Source of the DNA: Streptomyces sp. MNU76
GTDB taxonomy: Bacteria; Actinomycetota; Actinomycetes; Streptomycetales; Streptomycetaceae
NCBI RefSeq assembly: GCF_020982545.1
Contig: NZ_JAJKLK010000021.1
Coordinates: 372,001 to 436,000, forward strand
Length of the DNA: 64,000 bases
Reading direction: 5' to 3'
The translations under genes were made by a program, and so were the position numbers. The notes beneath the pieces are model-generated. The model saw nothing but the letters and a program-made list of their open reading frames with translations, was not told the origin of the DNA and did not search any database. Of the stretch, positions 27,322 to 36,173 are shown piece by piece; the stretch's first letter is position 1; each line of letters starts with the position of its first letter.

Positions 27322-29387
27322 TGCCGGGACCGACGGAGTCGACGTGGCCGACAGGGTCGACGGGACCGACAGGGTCGACAGGGCTGAAGGGGCCCGCGCG
27401 GCTGACGGGACCGTCCCTGGCCGACGCCACCCGTGGCCGCATCCTCTTCGGCGGCGACTACAACCCCGAGCAGTGGCCCGAGGAGGTGTGGCAGGAGGAC
27501 GTACGCCTGATGCGGGAGGCGGGCGTCAACTCCGTCACCCTAGGTGTCTTCTCCTGGGCGAAGCTCGAACCCCGGCCCGGGGCGCGAGAGTTCGGCTGGC
27601 TGGACCGGCTGATGGACCTGATGCGCGCGAGCGGGATCGGCGTCGTCCTCGCCACCCCCACCTCCTCCCCGCCGCCGTGGATGGGGCGCCTGTACCCCGA
27701 GACCCTCCCGCGCGACGAGGACGGCCGCATCGAGTGGTGGGGCTCCCGCCAGCACTTCTCCCACTCCAGCGACATCTACCGGCGTCACGCCGCAGCCATC
27801 ACCGAGGAGCTCGCCACCCGCTACGCCGACCACCCGGCCCTCACGATGTGGCACATCAACAACGAGTACTGCACCTACGACTGGGGCGACGAGGCGGCCC
27901 GCACCTTCCGGGCGTGGCTGCGGCGGAAGTACGGCACGCTCGAAGCGCTCAACGAGGCCTGGGGCACCGCCTTCTGGAGCCAGGGCTACGACGGCTGGCA
28001 CGAGATCCTCCCGCCGCGCCGGGCCCACTACCTGCGCAACCCCGCCCATGCGCTCGACTTCAAACGCTTCACGAGCGACATGCTCCTGGAGTGCTACGTC
28101 ATGGAGCGCGACATCGTCCGCCGGCACACCCCCCACCTGCCGGTCACCACCAACTTCATGCCGATGTGGGTGGGGCAGGACGCCTGGCGGTGGGCCGAGG
28201 AGGAGGACGTCGTCTCGGTCGACCTCTACCCGGATCCGCGTGACCCGCTCGGCGCGCAGAACGGCGCCCTGGTCCAGGACATGACCCGCTCCCAGGCGGG
28301 CGGCGGCCGCTGGATGCTGATGGAGCAGGCGGCCGGACCCGTCAACTGGCGCGGTGTCAACCACCCCAAACCCCGCGGGCTCAACCGCCTGTGGTCCTTC
28401 CAGGCCGTGGCCCGGGGCGCGGACGCCGTCTGCTACTTCCAGTGGCGGCAGTCCCGGCAGGGCGCGGAGAAGTTCCACTCGGGCATGGTCTCTCACGCGG
28501 GCGAGCAGGGCCGCACCTACCAGGAGGTGAAGCAGCTCGGACAGGAACTCGCGGCCATCGGCAGCGAGGTGACGGGCCGGTGCGTTCAGGCGGACATCGC
28601 CGTGCTGTTCGACTGGAACTCCTGGTGGGCCGGTGCCCATGACGGCCGTCTGTCGTCCGAGGTCGATCTCCCGCAGGTCGTGGGCGCCTGGCACCGCGCG
28701 CTCTGGGAGGCCAACCTCACCACCGCCTTCGCCCACCCCGAGCACGATCTCTCCGCCCACCGGCTCGTCGTCGTACCGCAGCTCTACCTGCTCACGGACG
28801 TCGCCGTGGACAACCTCCTCGCGTACGTACGGGGTGGCGGCACCCTCGTCAGCGGCTTCCTGACCGGTGTCGCCGACGAGGACGACCGGGTGCGCCCCGG
28901 CGGCATGGACGCCCGGCTCCGCGACCTCTTCGGCATCCGCACCCTGCACGAGTGGTGGCCGCTGGACCCGGGGGAGGAGGTCGAGTGCGACGGCGCCCGG
29001 GGCGTCTTCCGGGGAACGCTGTGGTCCGAGGAGATCGAGCCGGAGGACGCGGAGCAGGTCGTCCCCTACAAGGGCGGCGAACTCGACGGCCTCCCGGCGG
29101 TGCTGCGGAAGGGGCGGGTCTGGTACGTCTCCACGCTGCCCGAACCAGCCGAACTGCGGGCCCTGCTGGGGCGGATCGCCGCCGACGCCGGGGTACGGCC
29201 CGTGCTGGACGGACTGCCCGACGGGGTCGAGGCGGTGCTCCGCGGCGACCTGCTGTTCGTGCTCAACCACGGCCGCGACGAGGTCACCGTCGACGTGCCC
29301 GGTACCCATCGCGACCTGCTGACGGGGGCGACCGTCACCGGGTCGCTCTTGCTCGGCCGGCACGGCGTGGCGGTGCTGAAGCCGTGA
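27321..29387 (+). CDS. GH42 beta-galactosidase
   Basis: Cytoplasmic 688-residue GH42 enzyme. The acid/base is E182 (HINNEY) and the nucleophile E335 (LMEQAAGPVNW). The DYNPEQW motif near residue 45 and WWAGAHDGRL in the trimerisation domain are typical. It has no signal peptide. The first 30 residues are low complexity (repeated GSTGPTGSTG), encoded by a direct repeat CCGACAGGGTCGAC at 27348-27361 and 27366-27379, so the real start could be slightly downstream. Translation is coupled to GH74. In this locus it would remove galactose from imported xyloglucan side chains. Confidence 0.87.
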   Translation: MPGPTESTWPTGSTGPTGSTGLKGPARLTGPSLADATRGRILFGGDYNPEQWPEEVWQEDVRLMREAGVNSVTLGVFSWAKLEPRPGAREFGWLDRLMDLMRASGIGVVLATPTSSPPPWMGRLYPETLPRDEDGRIEWWGSRQHFSHSSDIYRRHAAAITEELATRYADHPALTMWHINNEYCTYDWGDEAARTFRAWLRRKYGTLEALNEAWGTAFWSQGYDGWHEILPPRRAHYLRNPAHALDFKRFTSDMLLECYVMERDIVRRHTPHLPVTTNFMPMWVGQDAWRWAEEEDVVSVDLYPDPRDPLGAQNGALVQDMTRSQAGGGRWMLMEQAAGPVNWRGVNHPKPRGLNRLWSFQAVARGADAVCYFQWRQSRQGAEKFHSGMVSHAGEQGRTYQEVKQLGQELAAIGSEVTGRCVQADIAVLFDWNSWWAGAHDGRLSSEVDLPQVVGAWHRALWEANLTTAFAHPEHDLSAHRLVVVPQLYLLTDVAVDNLLAYVRGGGTLVSGFLTGVADEDDRVRPGGMDARLRDLFGIRTLHEWWPLDPGEEVECDGARGVFRGTLWSEEIEPEDAEQVVPYKGGELDGLPAVLRKGRVWYVSTLPEPAELRALLGRIAADAGVRPVLDGLPDGVEAVLRGDLLFVLNHGRDEVTVDVPGTHRDLLTGATVTGSLLLGRHGVAVLKP

Positions 29388-29539
29388 CCGTGACCATGCT
29401 CATGACTTCCCCCGGCGCCGCGGCAGGCCGGACACCCGCAGTGATCGGCCCCGGCGCCGGAGAAGACCGCGATCTCCCCACGAGTCCGCGGTAGCTCCCC
29501 GCCCCGCACGTCCCCCACCCATGGAAGGAACCGACACCC

Positions 29540-30265
29540 ATGGCACTACGCACCCGCACCCGCACCCTGGGCCGGATCGGCAAGGTCCTGCTCGCCCCCG
29601 CGCTCGCGCTCGGCGCCACGATCGGCCTCGCCGCCGCCCCCGCCTCGGCCGCCGTCTGGAACTCGTGCGACCAGTGGGGCAACACCGGCCTCAACGGCTA
29701 CACGCTCTACAACAACATCTGGGGCTCCGGCGCCGGCAGCCAGTGCATCTGGGCCAACTCCGGTACCAACTGGGGAGTCTGGGCCAACCACCCCAACACC
29801 GGCGGCATCAAGTCGTACCCCAACTCCAAGAAGGTGATCAACAAGACGATCACCTCGCTCGGCTCGCTCAACAGCAGCTACAACGTCACGGTCCCGTCGT
29901 CGGGCGCGTACAACTCGTCGTACGACATCTGGGACACGGACTACGACTACGAGATCATGCTCTGGGTCAACTACAACGGCGCCGTCGGTCCGCTCGGCAC
30001 CGCGCAGGGCAACGTCACGCTCGGCGGCCACACCTGGAGCGTCTACAAGGGCAGCAACGGGGCCAACGAGGTCTTCTCCTTCCTGCGCACCTCGGACTCG
30101 AACTCCGGCACGGTCCAGATCCTCCCCATTCTCAAGTGGATCAAGGACACCAAGGGCTGGATGGGCAACGAGACCATCGGTGACGTCCAGTTCGGCTTCG
30201 AGGTCACCTCGTCCTCCGGCGGCCTGGACTTCGTCACCAACAACCTGACGGTCAGCAGCAGCTGA
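29540..30265 (+). CDS. Secreted GH12 endoglucanase/xyloglucanase
   Basis: A 241-residue exported enzyme with a clear signal peptide (cleavage after ASA at residue 37) and a mature beta-jelly-roll GH12 domain. The nucleophile is E138 (DYEIMLW) and the acid/base E221 (FGFEVTSS). No linker or binding module is present, unlike many Streptomyces cellulases. GH12 includes both cellulases and xyloglucan-specific endoglucanases; the company of GH74, GH31 and GH42 favours xyloglucan. The ATG follows AAGGAAC. A stem-loop terminator is at 30315-30351. Confidence 0.87.
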   Translation: MALRTRTRTLGRIGKVLLAPALALGATIGLAAAPASAAVWNSCDQWGNTGLNGYTLYNNIWGSGAGSQCIWANSGTNWGVWANHPNTGGIKSYPNSKKVINKTITSLGSLNSSYNVTVPSSGAYNSSYDIWDTDYDYEIMLWVNYNGAVGPLGTAQGNVTLGGHTWSVYKGSNGANEVFSFLRTSDSNSGTVQILPILKWIKDTKGWMGNETIGDVQFGFEVTSSSGGLDFVTNNLTVSSS

Positions 30266-30314
30266 CGTGCGGACGTCGTCGGCGAACGGGCCGTAGCCAG
30301 GCCCGCGTACGAGT

Positions 30315-30351
30315 CCGAGCCGGTGCCGTGCCCCACGCGGTGCCGGCTCGG
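30315..30351 (+). terminator. Stem-loop terminator after GH12 gene
   Basis: CCGAGCCGG (30315-30323) pairs with CCGGCTCGG (30343-30351); the stem continues inward with mismatches. It lies 50 nt after the GH12 stop and probably ends the importer/hydrolase transcript. Confidence 0.7.
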
Positions 30352-30399
30352 GTCGTCCCGGGCCCACCCCCTAGGTCATGGCCCGTCCTGGGCGGCCCG

Positions 30400-30950
30400 C
30401 CGAGGAGGAGCCTGCTGACGGACTGCACGACGAGGGGCTCTGCACCGTCGTTGCGCAGCCGCACCCGGGAGCGCAGGACGGCGACCCCGGCGGGGGAGGA
30501 CAACTCGACGAGCGCGGTCAACCCGGTCGCGGGATCATGGAGTTCGACGGTCGGCCGCTCCCAGTCGCCGTCACCATCACCGCCATGGCCATCGTCACCG
30601 TCCTCGGCGCCGGCACCCACGCCCACCTCCGTGCGGTGCCCCCGGTGCACGAGCCTCGCCCCGAACGCCGTCCTCGTGAACCGCGGCCCCGACCACCCGC
30701 TGCCGTGCCCGAACGCGGTCAACTCGATGAGCGGGAGGGCGGTTTCGGGATCCACGGTGTCAGCGAAAGGCCCGAGCCGGATCGGCCGCAGGGTCCCGTC
30801 GGCAGCCGTCGCGAACACGCTCTCGACGGCCGGGTGCCCCCATCCGAAGCATGTGCCCGCGCGGCCCGACCCGGTCACACCGCTCTCCGGACCACCTTCC
30901 GGCCCGCTCTCCAGCCCGCCCCCGCCGAAGTCGTCCGCACCCGAGTCCAC
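30400..30950 (-). pseudogene. 5' remnant of a GH36 alpha-galactosidase gene
   Basis: From a GTG at 30950 the translation reads WGHPAVESVFATAADGTLRP, then ALPLIELTAFGHGSGWSGPR, TRTAFGARLVHRGHR, ELHDPATGLTALVEL and VAVLRSRVRLRNDGAEPLVV. This is the N-terminal beta-supersandwich of GH36 alpha-galactosidases. It stops matching after QSVSRLLLGG at about 30400, and the catalytic barrel (over 450 residues in the family) is absent. The frame then runs into the GH12 terminator region. The gene was therefore truncated by a deletion whose other end lies near the GH12 3' end. Its promoter region with LacI operators is still present. The surviving part totals about 180 residues and cannot be an active enzyme. 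Confidence 0.75.
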
Positions 30951-30977
30951 GTCGTCGGACTCTATTGACGCCCGTCG

Positions 30978-31018
30978 TGTGGCCGGTCACAATTCTGCCA
31001 TGAATGTGACCGGTCACA
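30978..31018. promoter_or_regulatory. Twin LacI-type operators TGTGACCGGTCACA
   Basis: TGTGGCCGGTCACA (30978-30991, one mismatch) and the perfect palindrome TGTGACCGGTCACA (31005-31018) lie 27 bp apart between the GH36 remnant and the LacI gene. The second overlaps the first LacI codons. They differ from the TCGAAGCGCTTCGA operators and so define a separate regulatory circuit, probably autoregulation by the LacI protein at 31000. Confidence 0.8.
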
Positions 31019-32184
31019 CAAGGCGCCCGGCGAGCATCCGGGACGTCGCGACCGCCGCCGGGGTCTCGTACCAGACGGTCTCGCGGGTGATCAACGACCA
31101 CCCCAGCGTCAAGCAGTCGACCCGGGAGCGGGTGCAGGCCGCCATCGACGAGCTGGGCTTCCGGCGGAACGCCACCGCGCACGCGCTGGCCAGCGGCCGC
31201 AGCCGGGCGGTGACGGTCCTGACCGCGAACACCACGCACTACGGCTACGCCTCGATCCTCCAGGGCATCGAGGAGGCGGCGCGGTCGGCGTCGTACGCGG
31301 TCGGCATCGGTGTCCTGGAATCGGCGGACGAGGCCGCCGTCGCCGCCGAGGTGCGTCGCGCGGGGGACGTGGGCGGCGGTCTCATCGTGATCGCCTACGA
31401 TCCGGCCGGTGTCGCGGCCCTCGGGGCCGTGCCCCCCGAACTGCCGGTCGTGGGCGTGGTGGAGACGCCGGCCGCCCCGCCCGGCGGCGACCGCCCCTGG
31501 GTGTGGGCCGACGACCGCGAGGCCGCCTACCAGGCGACCCGCCATCTGCTCTCCCTCGGTCACGAGACCGTGCACTACGTCGCGATCCCGTCCAGCACCC
31601 GGCGGACCAGCGCCCGTACCGCCGGCTGGCGGCAGGCGCTCAAGGAGGCCGGGGCGCCCGAACCCCGTCCGGTGCAGGGGAGTTGGGGCCCTGCGGGCGG
31701 TCACGCGGCCGGCCACCGGCTGGCCGGGGACCCTGCGGTCACCGCGATCCTCTGCGGCAACGACGACCTCGCGCTCGGCGTGCTGCGCGCGCTGCACGAG
31801 GCCGGGCGGTCGGTGCCGGGGGAGGTGAGCGTCGCCGGGTTCGACGACGCCCCGCACTCCGCCTATCTGACCCCGTCCCTCACGACGGTCCGGCTGGACT
31901 TCACCGGCCTCGGGCGGGCCGCGTTCGCTCTGCTGCACGGGGTCGTCGAGGAGTCCGCGCAGATCGCCCCGCACCCCGTCTCCGTACCGGAACTGGTGGT
32001 GCGGGAGGCGTCGGGCCCCGCCCGCGAAGCCCTGACCCCCAGCACCACCCTGCTCGGCCCTCCCGCCCCGCGCGACGTCACCCAGCTCTCCGACCACACA
32101 CTCCGACCGAGCTCTCCGATCCCCCCAGATCGTGTCCGGAATCACCAGTGGAGCCGTCACATGACCGGAGGTCCAGCCGCGTGA
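31000..32184 (+). CDS. LacI-family transcriptional regulator
   Basis: A 394-residue repressor. The N-terminal helix-turn-helix reads SIRDVATAAGVSYQTVSRVINDHPSVKQSTRERV (about 11-44), followed by the hinge helix ATAHALASGRSRAV and a sugar-binding domain (ILCGNDDLALGVLRALHEAG, VSVAGFDDAPHSAYLTPSLTTV). A tail of about 50 residues after the core is unusual. The stop overlaps the GTG of the next hydrolase gene (GTGA), so the two form an operon. Operators at its own start suggest autoregulation. The original divergent target was probably the now truncated alpha-galactosidase, so the effector may be a galactoside (inference). Confidence 0.88.
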   Translation: MNVTGHTRRPASIRDVATAAGVSYQTVSRVINDHPSVKQSTRERVQAAIDELGFRRNATAHALASGRSRAVTVLTANTTHYGYASILQGIEEAARSASYAVGIGVLESADEAAVAAEVRRAGDVGGGLIVIAYDPAGVAALGAVPPELPVVGVVETPAAPPGGDRPWVWADDREAAYQATRHLLSLGHETVHYVAIPSSTRRTSARTAGWRQALKEAGAPEPRPVQGSWGPAGGHAAGHRLAGDPAVTAILCGNDDLALGVLRALHEAGRSVPGEVSVAGFDDAPHSAYLTPSLTTVRLDFTGLGRAAFALLHGVVEESAQIAPHPVSVPELVVREASGPAREALTPSTTLLGPPAPRDVTQLSDHTLRPSSPIPPDRVRNHQWSRHMTGGPAA

Positions 32185-34751
32185 TCACCCCCACCCGCAC
32201 GAGAGCCCGCAGCCAGCACCGCACCAGGTCCCGAACGAGAACCGCCCTGCTCACAGCATTACTTGGAGTCACCGTCATGGCAGGCAGCACCCTCCCCGCC
32301 ACCGGACCGGCCGCCGCCGCGGCCGCCGATCCGCAGCGCCTCACCGTCGACCTCTCCGCCTCCGAGGGCCCGGTGATGCACGGCGCCAACGGCGCGCTGT
32401 ACGGGCTCAGCGACGACGGGGTGCCCAGCGACGCGGCCCTCGCCCCGCTGAAGATCACCAGCATCTCGCAGAAGCCGGAGGGCGGCGCCCAGCACCCCAA
32501 CGGCGACGCGCTCACCGTCTCCAGGTCGTTCTTCCGCAACGGCGGCGGCGAGATCAACGTGATGATGCAGGACATCTACGCCAAGTGGCCGTACGAGGAC
32601 CTCGGCATCGACGACTACCTCCCCAAGGTCGACAGGATCGTCAAGGAGGTCTCGGCCGACCCGAACCGCGACCGCTTCGTCTACATCCCGTTCAACGAGC
32701 CCGACCAGATCTGGTACAAGCTCGACGTCGCCGACCAGGCCCAGTACGAGATCAACCGCGACCGGTTCTTCCGGGACTGGAAGACGGTCCACGAGCGCAT
32801 CCGCGCGATCGACCCCGACGCGCGCATCGCCGGCCCCAACGAGGCCGGCTACCACACCCGCCTGCTGCGGGACTTCCTCGCCTTCGCCAAGCGCGAGAAC
32901 GTCCTGCCGCAGGTGATGACCTGGCACGAACTGGGTTCGGGCTCGCTCCGCGACTTCCAGGGGCACTACGACGACTACCGTGCACTGGAGCGGGCGGCGG
33001 GCGTGGCCCCCCTGAAGATCAACATCGACGAGTACGCAAACCGCCGCGACCTCTCCGTCCCGGGCCAACTCGTCCAGTGGGTCTCGATGTTCGAGCGCAA
33101 CAAGGTGTACGCCAACCAGGCCTACTGGGACGCGGCCGGCAACATGGACGGCAACGTCGTCCGCTCCAACATCCCCAACGGCGGCTGGTGGTTCTTCCGC
33201 TGGTACGCGGGTCTGACCGGGAACACCGTCAAGGTCACCCCGCCGCGCGCGAACACCATCGACACCCTCCAGGGCCTCGCCTCCCTCGACACCTCCCGCC
33301 GTCAGGCCCAGGTCCTGCTCGGCGGCTCCGCCGGCGACGCGGACGTCGTGGTCCAGAAGGTCCCCCGGTCCCTCTTCGGGCGCACGGTCACCGCGACCGT
33401 CGCCGAGGCCGCCTGGTCCGGCTATGAGGGACAGCACGCCGCCCCGCGCGTCCTGTCCCGCACGAAGGTGCGGATCGCGGACGACGGCACGGTCACCGTC
33501 CCGCTGCGCGGCCTGCACAAGATGTCGGCCTACCGCGTCGTCCTGACCCCGGGCGGCACCGGCACCCCGACCACACCCGCCGTCCCCTGGAGCGCCTCCT
33601 ACGAGGCCGAGGACGCCGCGATCACCGACGGCAAGGTCTACACCCAGGGCACTGTCGCCAACGCCAACGGCTACGCGGCCTCCGGCACCAAGGACGTCGG
33701 CTCCCTCAACCAGCCCACCAGCAAGGTCGACTTCACCGTCTCCGTCCCCGAGAACGGCACGTACGACCTGGCGATCCTCTACGGCAACCAGTCCGGGACC
33801 CCGGCCACCCAGAAGCTGACCGTCGACGGCGGCGAACCGGTCACGGTCACCTACCCCTCCACCGAGAACTGGACCTACCGCGCCAAGAAGGACCTCACCC
33901 TCCGCCTGACGGCAGGCACCCATCAACTGACCCTCGCCAAGGGCGACACCGAGGTCACCCTCGACCGGATCGACCTCACCGTCCGCACCGGCGAGCCCGC
34001 CGCCTCCTACGAGGCCACGCTCGCGGACATCAGCGGTAAGCCGTCGTACGACTACTCCTCCTCGGCCGGTGTCGCAACCGGCGCGCTCGTGCTGCGCTCC
34101 GGGGACAAGGCGGTCTTCGACGTGTACGCCCCGCGCGACGGCTACTACCGGGTGGTGTCCCGGGCGTCGGCGCCGGTGCGGCTCGCCCTGCACGGGCAGT
34201 CGGTGGCGGCGGTGCCCGACCGGCCGCTGCGGCTCTACCTGGTCGCGGGCAACAACCGGATCACCGCGACCGCCAAGCACACGGCCGTGCGCTCCCTCGA
34301 CGTCTCGGGCGCGGGTTCGACCACCGGGACCCTGGCGTACGACGGCGCCACGGCCACCCTCGCCGGCGGGGCCGAGCTCGTCGACTCCGCCCACGCCTCG
34401 GCCGGTTCGTACATCAGCCGGCTCGGCAACGGTGCGGACTCCACCGCCGAGTTCACGGTGGACGCCCCCACCGCCGGCCGGTACGTCCTGGTCGTCCACT
34501 ACGCCCACAACGACCGCCGCGACAACGGCCACGCCTACAACACCGACATCATGTCCCGCACGGCGGACATCACGGTCGGGGACGGCGAACCGCGCACGGT
34601 CACCTTCAAGAACACCTGGGGCTGGGACGACTACTGGACCGTGGGCGTCCCCGTCGACCTGAGGGAGGGGTCCAACAAGGTGACCTTCGGCAACGCGAGC
34701 GCCTGGGCGCCGAACATCGACCGGATCGAGGTGGGCCGGGTCGTCGGCTAG
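32181..34751 (+). CDS. Secreted clan GH-A (GH39-like) hydrolase with CBM35-like modules
   Basis: An 856-residue exported protein. An arginine-rich N-region and hydrophobic core (ALLTALLGVTVMAGS) form a signal peptide ending near residue 49 (PAAAAA). The catalytic barrel has the acid/base E173 (PFNEPDQ) and probable nucleophile E284 (INIDEYAN), resembling GH39. Two CBM6/CBM35-type modules follow: about 473-600 (YEAEDAAITDG to LDRIDL) and about 730-856 (FTVDAPTAGRYVLVVHYAHND to NIDRIEVG), with a diverged unit between. A TTA leucine codon at 32259-32261 in the signal peptide suggests bldA dependence. The GTG start overlaps the LacI stop. The substrate is unknown. Confidence 0.75.
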   Translation: MITPTRTRARSQHRTRSRTRTALLTALLGVTVMAGSTLPATGPAAAAAADPQRLTVDLSASEGPVMHGANGALYGLSDDGVPSDAALAPLKITSISQKPEGGAQHPNGDALTVSRSFFRNGGGEINVMMQDIYAKWPYEDLGIDDYLPKVDRIVKEVSADPNRDRFVYIPFNEPDQIWYKLDVADQAQYEINRDRFFRDWKTVHERIRAIDPDARIAGPNEAGYHTRLLRDFLAFAKRENVLPQVMTWHELGSGSLRDFQGHYDDYRALERAAGVAPLKINIDEYANRRDLSVPGQLVQWVSMFERNKVYANQAYWDAAGNMDGNVVRSNIPNGGWWFFRWYAGLTGNTVKVTPPRANTIDTLQGLASLDTSRRQAQVLLGGSAGDADVVVQKVPRSLFGRTVTATVAEAAWSGYEGQHAAPRVLSRTKVRIADDGTVTVPLRGLHKMSAYRVVLTPGGTGTPTTPAVPWSASYEAEDAAITDGKVYTQGTVANANGYAASGTKDVGSLNQPTSKVDFTVSVPENGTYDLAILYGNQSGTPATQKLTVDGGEPVTVTYPSTENWTYRAKKDLTLRLTAGTHQLTLAKGDTEVTLDRIDLTVRTGEPAASYEATLADISGKPSYDYSSSAGVATGALVLRSGDKAVFDVYAPRDGYYRVVSRASAPVRLALHGQSVAAVPDRPLRLYLVAGNNRITATAKHTAVRSLDVSGAGSTTGTLAYDGATATLAGGAELVDSAHASAGSYISRLGNGADSTAEFTVDAPTAGRYVLVVHYAHNDRRDNGHAYNTDIMSRTADITVGDGEPRTVTFKNTWGWDDYWTVGVPVDLREGSNKVTFGNASAWAPNIDRIEVGRVVG

Positions 34752-34834
34752 CTCCATCGGGAAGGGGCGCCTGTGGCCCCCGGGCGTCGGCGACCGCCGA
34801 CGGCCGGGGGCCGGGGGCCGGGGGCCTTCGCGCG

Positions 34835-36022
34835 TCAGGCGCGGTCGACCTCGGCCCGCAGCGCGTCGTACTCCGTGAACTCGGCCTCGACGCCCTCGCG
34901 GGTCAGGCCGTAGCGGGCCAGGTCGTAGCGGTGGGGGCGGGAGCCCTTGAGCCCGGTGGTGACCTGGGGCAGCCGGGCGGCGTCGGCGTCGGTCCAGCGG
35001 GCGCCGACGGCGTCGTACAGCTTCGGCACCCCCGTGGCCGGATCGGAGCCGAGCCATGCGTACGGCACGTCGACCACGGCCTCGCGGGGGAGGCCGGCGC
35101 GGGCGGCGAGACCCCGCCGTACCGACCGGCTCAGCAGGTCCAGCCAGGTGGCACCGAGGTGGTGCGGGTCGACCGTGCGGCGGGAGAGGGCCATGCCCAC
35201 CTCGACCAGGCTGCAGAACGAGGCGACGGCGGTCACCGGATCACGGTGCGTCCACACGAGCGTGGCGTCCGGGAACACGGCGAACAGGGCGTCGAGGTTG
35301 CCGGTGTGGAAGGGGGACTTCAGGATCCAGCGACGGCGCTGCCGGCCGTACTGGAGCACCTGGAAGACCTGCTTGAGGTGGCGGTAGTCGGGGACGAAGT
35401 CCCGCTCGAACTGCCAGGCGTGGTAGCGCGGCAGCTGGGCCTGGGACAGCGGCACCAGGGCGTGCGGCAGAAGGAACGTGTCCTCCTCGGGGCCCTCGGC
35501 GGTCATGGGGTGGATCTCACGGAAGCGCGGAGCGAGCCGATGGGTGCCGTCGAGCATCCGGCGCGCCGAGGTGATCGCCTTGCGCCGCTGCTCGGGCGAC
35601 GGTTCGAGGCCGGGGGCGAGCAACTCCCACAGCCGCGGGGACCGATGGTCGTCGGAGAGCGAGAGAACGCCGTGGGCGAGCGTGGTGGCCGTGCGCGGCA
35701 GACCCACCACGAACACCGGCCGCTCGACGGGCTCCTCCTCGATGGCCGGGTTCTCGGCGATCAGCCGCCGGACGCGGGCCCGGTTGGTGAGATGCCGGCG
35801 CACATGGGCCTGCGCCGACTGCCAGCCGACGGGGGACAGGCCCGGGTCGCCCGCCCAGTCGCGCAGCAGTGACCGAAAGCCTGCCAGGAACTCCTCCTCG
35901 CCCTCGGCCCATCCGGCCCCGTCGAGGATCCTCGCGAAGACCCGGTCCGGGTCGCGACGGGAACGGAGCGTGGGCCGCAGCAGGAGGTTGGCCACGGTGA
36001 GGGCCGACGGGGTGGAGGGCAC
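34835..36022 (-). CDS. PAPS-dependent sulfotransferase family protein
   Basis: A 395-residue cytosolic protein. The 5'-phosphosulfate loop is at 105-114 (VVGLPRTATT; the usual Gly before TT is Ala here). The 3'-phosphate site is in LVWTHRDPVTAVASFCSLVE, and KSPFHTGNLDALF lies between, as in bacterial sulfotransferases. It would transfer sulfate from PAPS to an unknown hydroxyl or amine acceptor. Neighbours give no clue: it sits between the LacI/GH module and the AI-2E transporter. It is on the opposite strand from the former, and a terminator separates it from the latter. Confidence 0.8.
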   Translation of the reverse strand: MPSTPSALTVANLLLRPTLRSRRDPDRVFARILDGAGWAEGEEEFLAGFRSLLRDWAGDPGLSPVGWQSAQAHVRRHLTNRARVRRLIAENPAIEEEPVERPVFVVGLPRTATTLAHGVLSLSDDHRSPRLWELLAPGLEPSPEQRRKAITSARRMLDGTHRLAPRFREIHPMTAEGPEEDTFLLPHALVPLSQAQLPRYHAWQFERDFVPDYRHLKQVFQVLQYGRQRRRWILKSPFHTGNLDALFAVFPDATLVWTHRDPVTAVASFCSLVEVGMALSRRTVDPHHLGATWLDLLSRSVRRGLAARAGLPREAVVDVPYAWLGSDPATGVPKLYDAVGARWTDADAARLPQVTTGLKGSRPHRYDLARYGLTREGVEAEFTEYDALRAEVDRA

Positions 36023-36134
36023 GGGAGTGTCCTTTCCGGGAGAGCGACGGACGGCACGCGTCTCGTCGGACCGGCTGGGACCCCAGCATAAACGGGGAGT
36101 GGTCCCCGGAACATGTCGCCGTGCGCCCGCGGGT

Positions 36135-36167
36135 GGTTCCGGGGCCCCGCAAACGGGCCCCGGAACC
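36135..36167 (-). terminator. Stem-loop terminator after AI-2E transporter gene
   Basis: The perfect 13-bp stem GGTTCCGGGGCCC / GGGCCCCGGAACC with a 7-base loop begins 7 nt after the stop of the transporter gene on the minus strand and precedes the sulfotransferase promoter. Confidence 0.8.
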
Positions 36168-36173
36168 GTCCCG

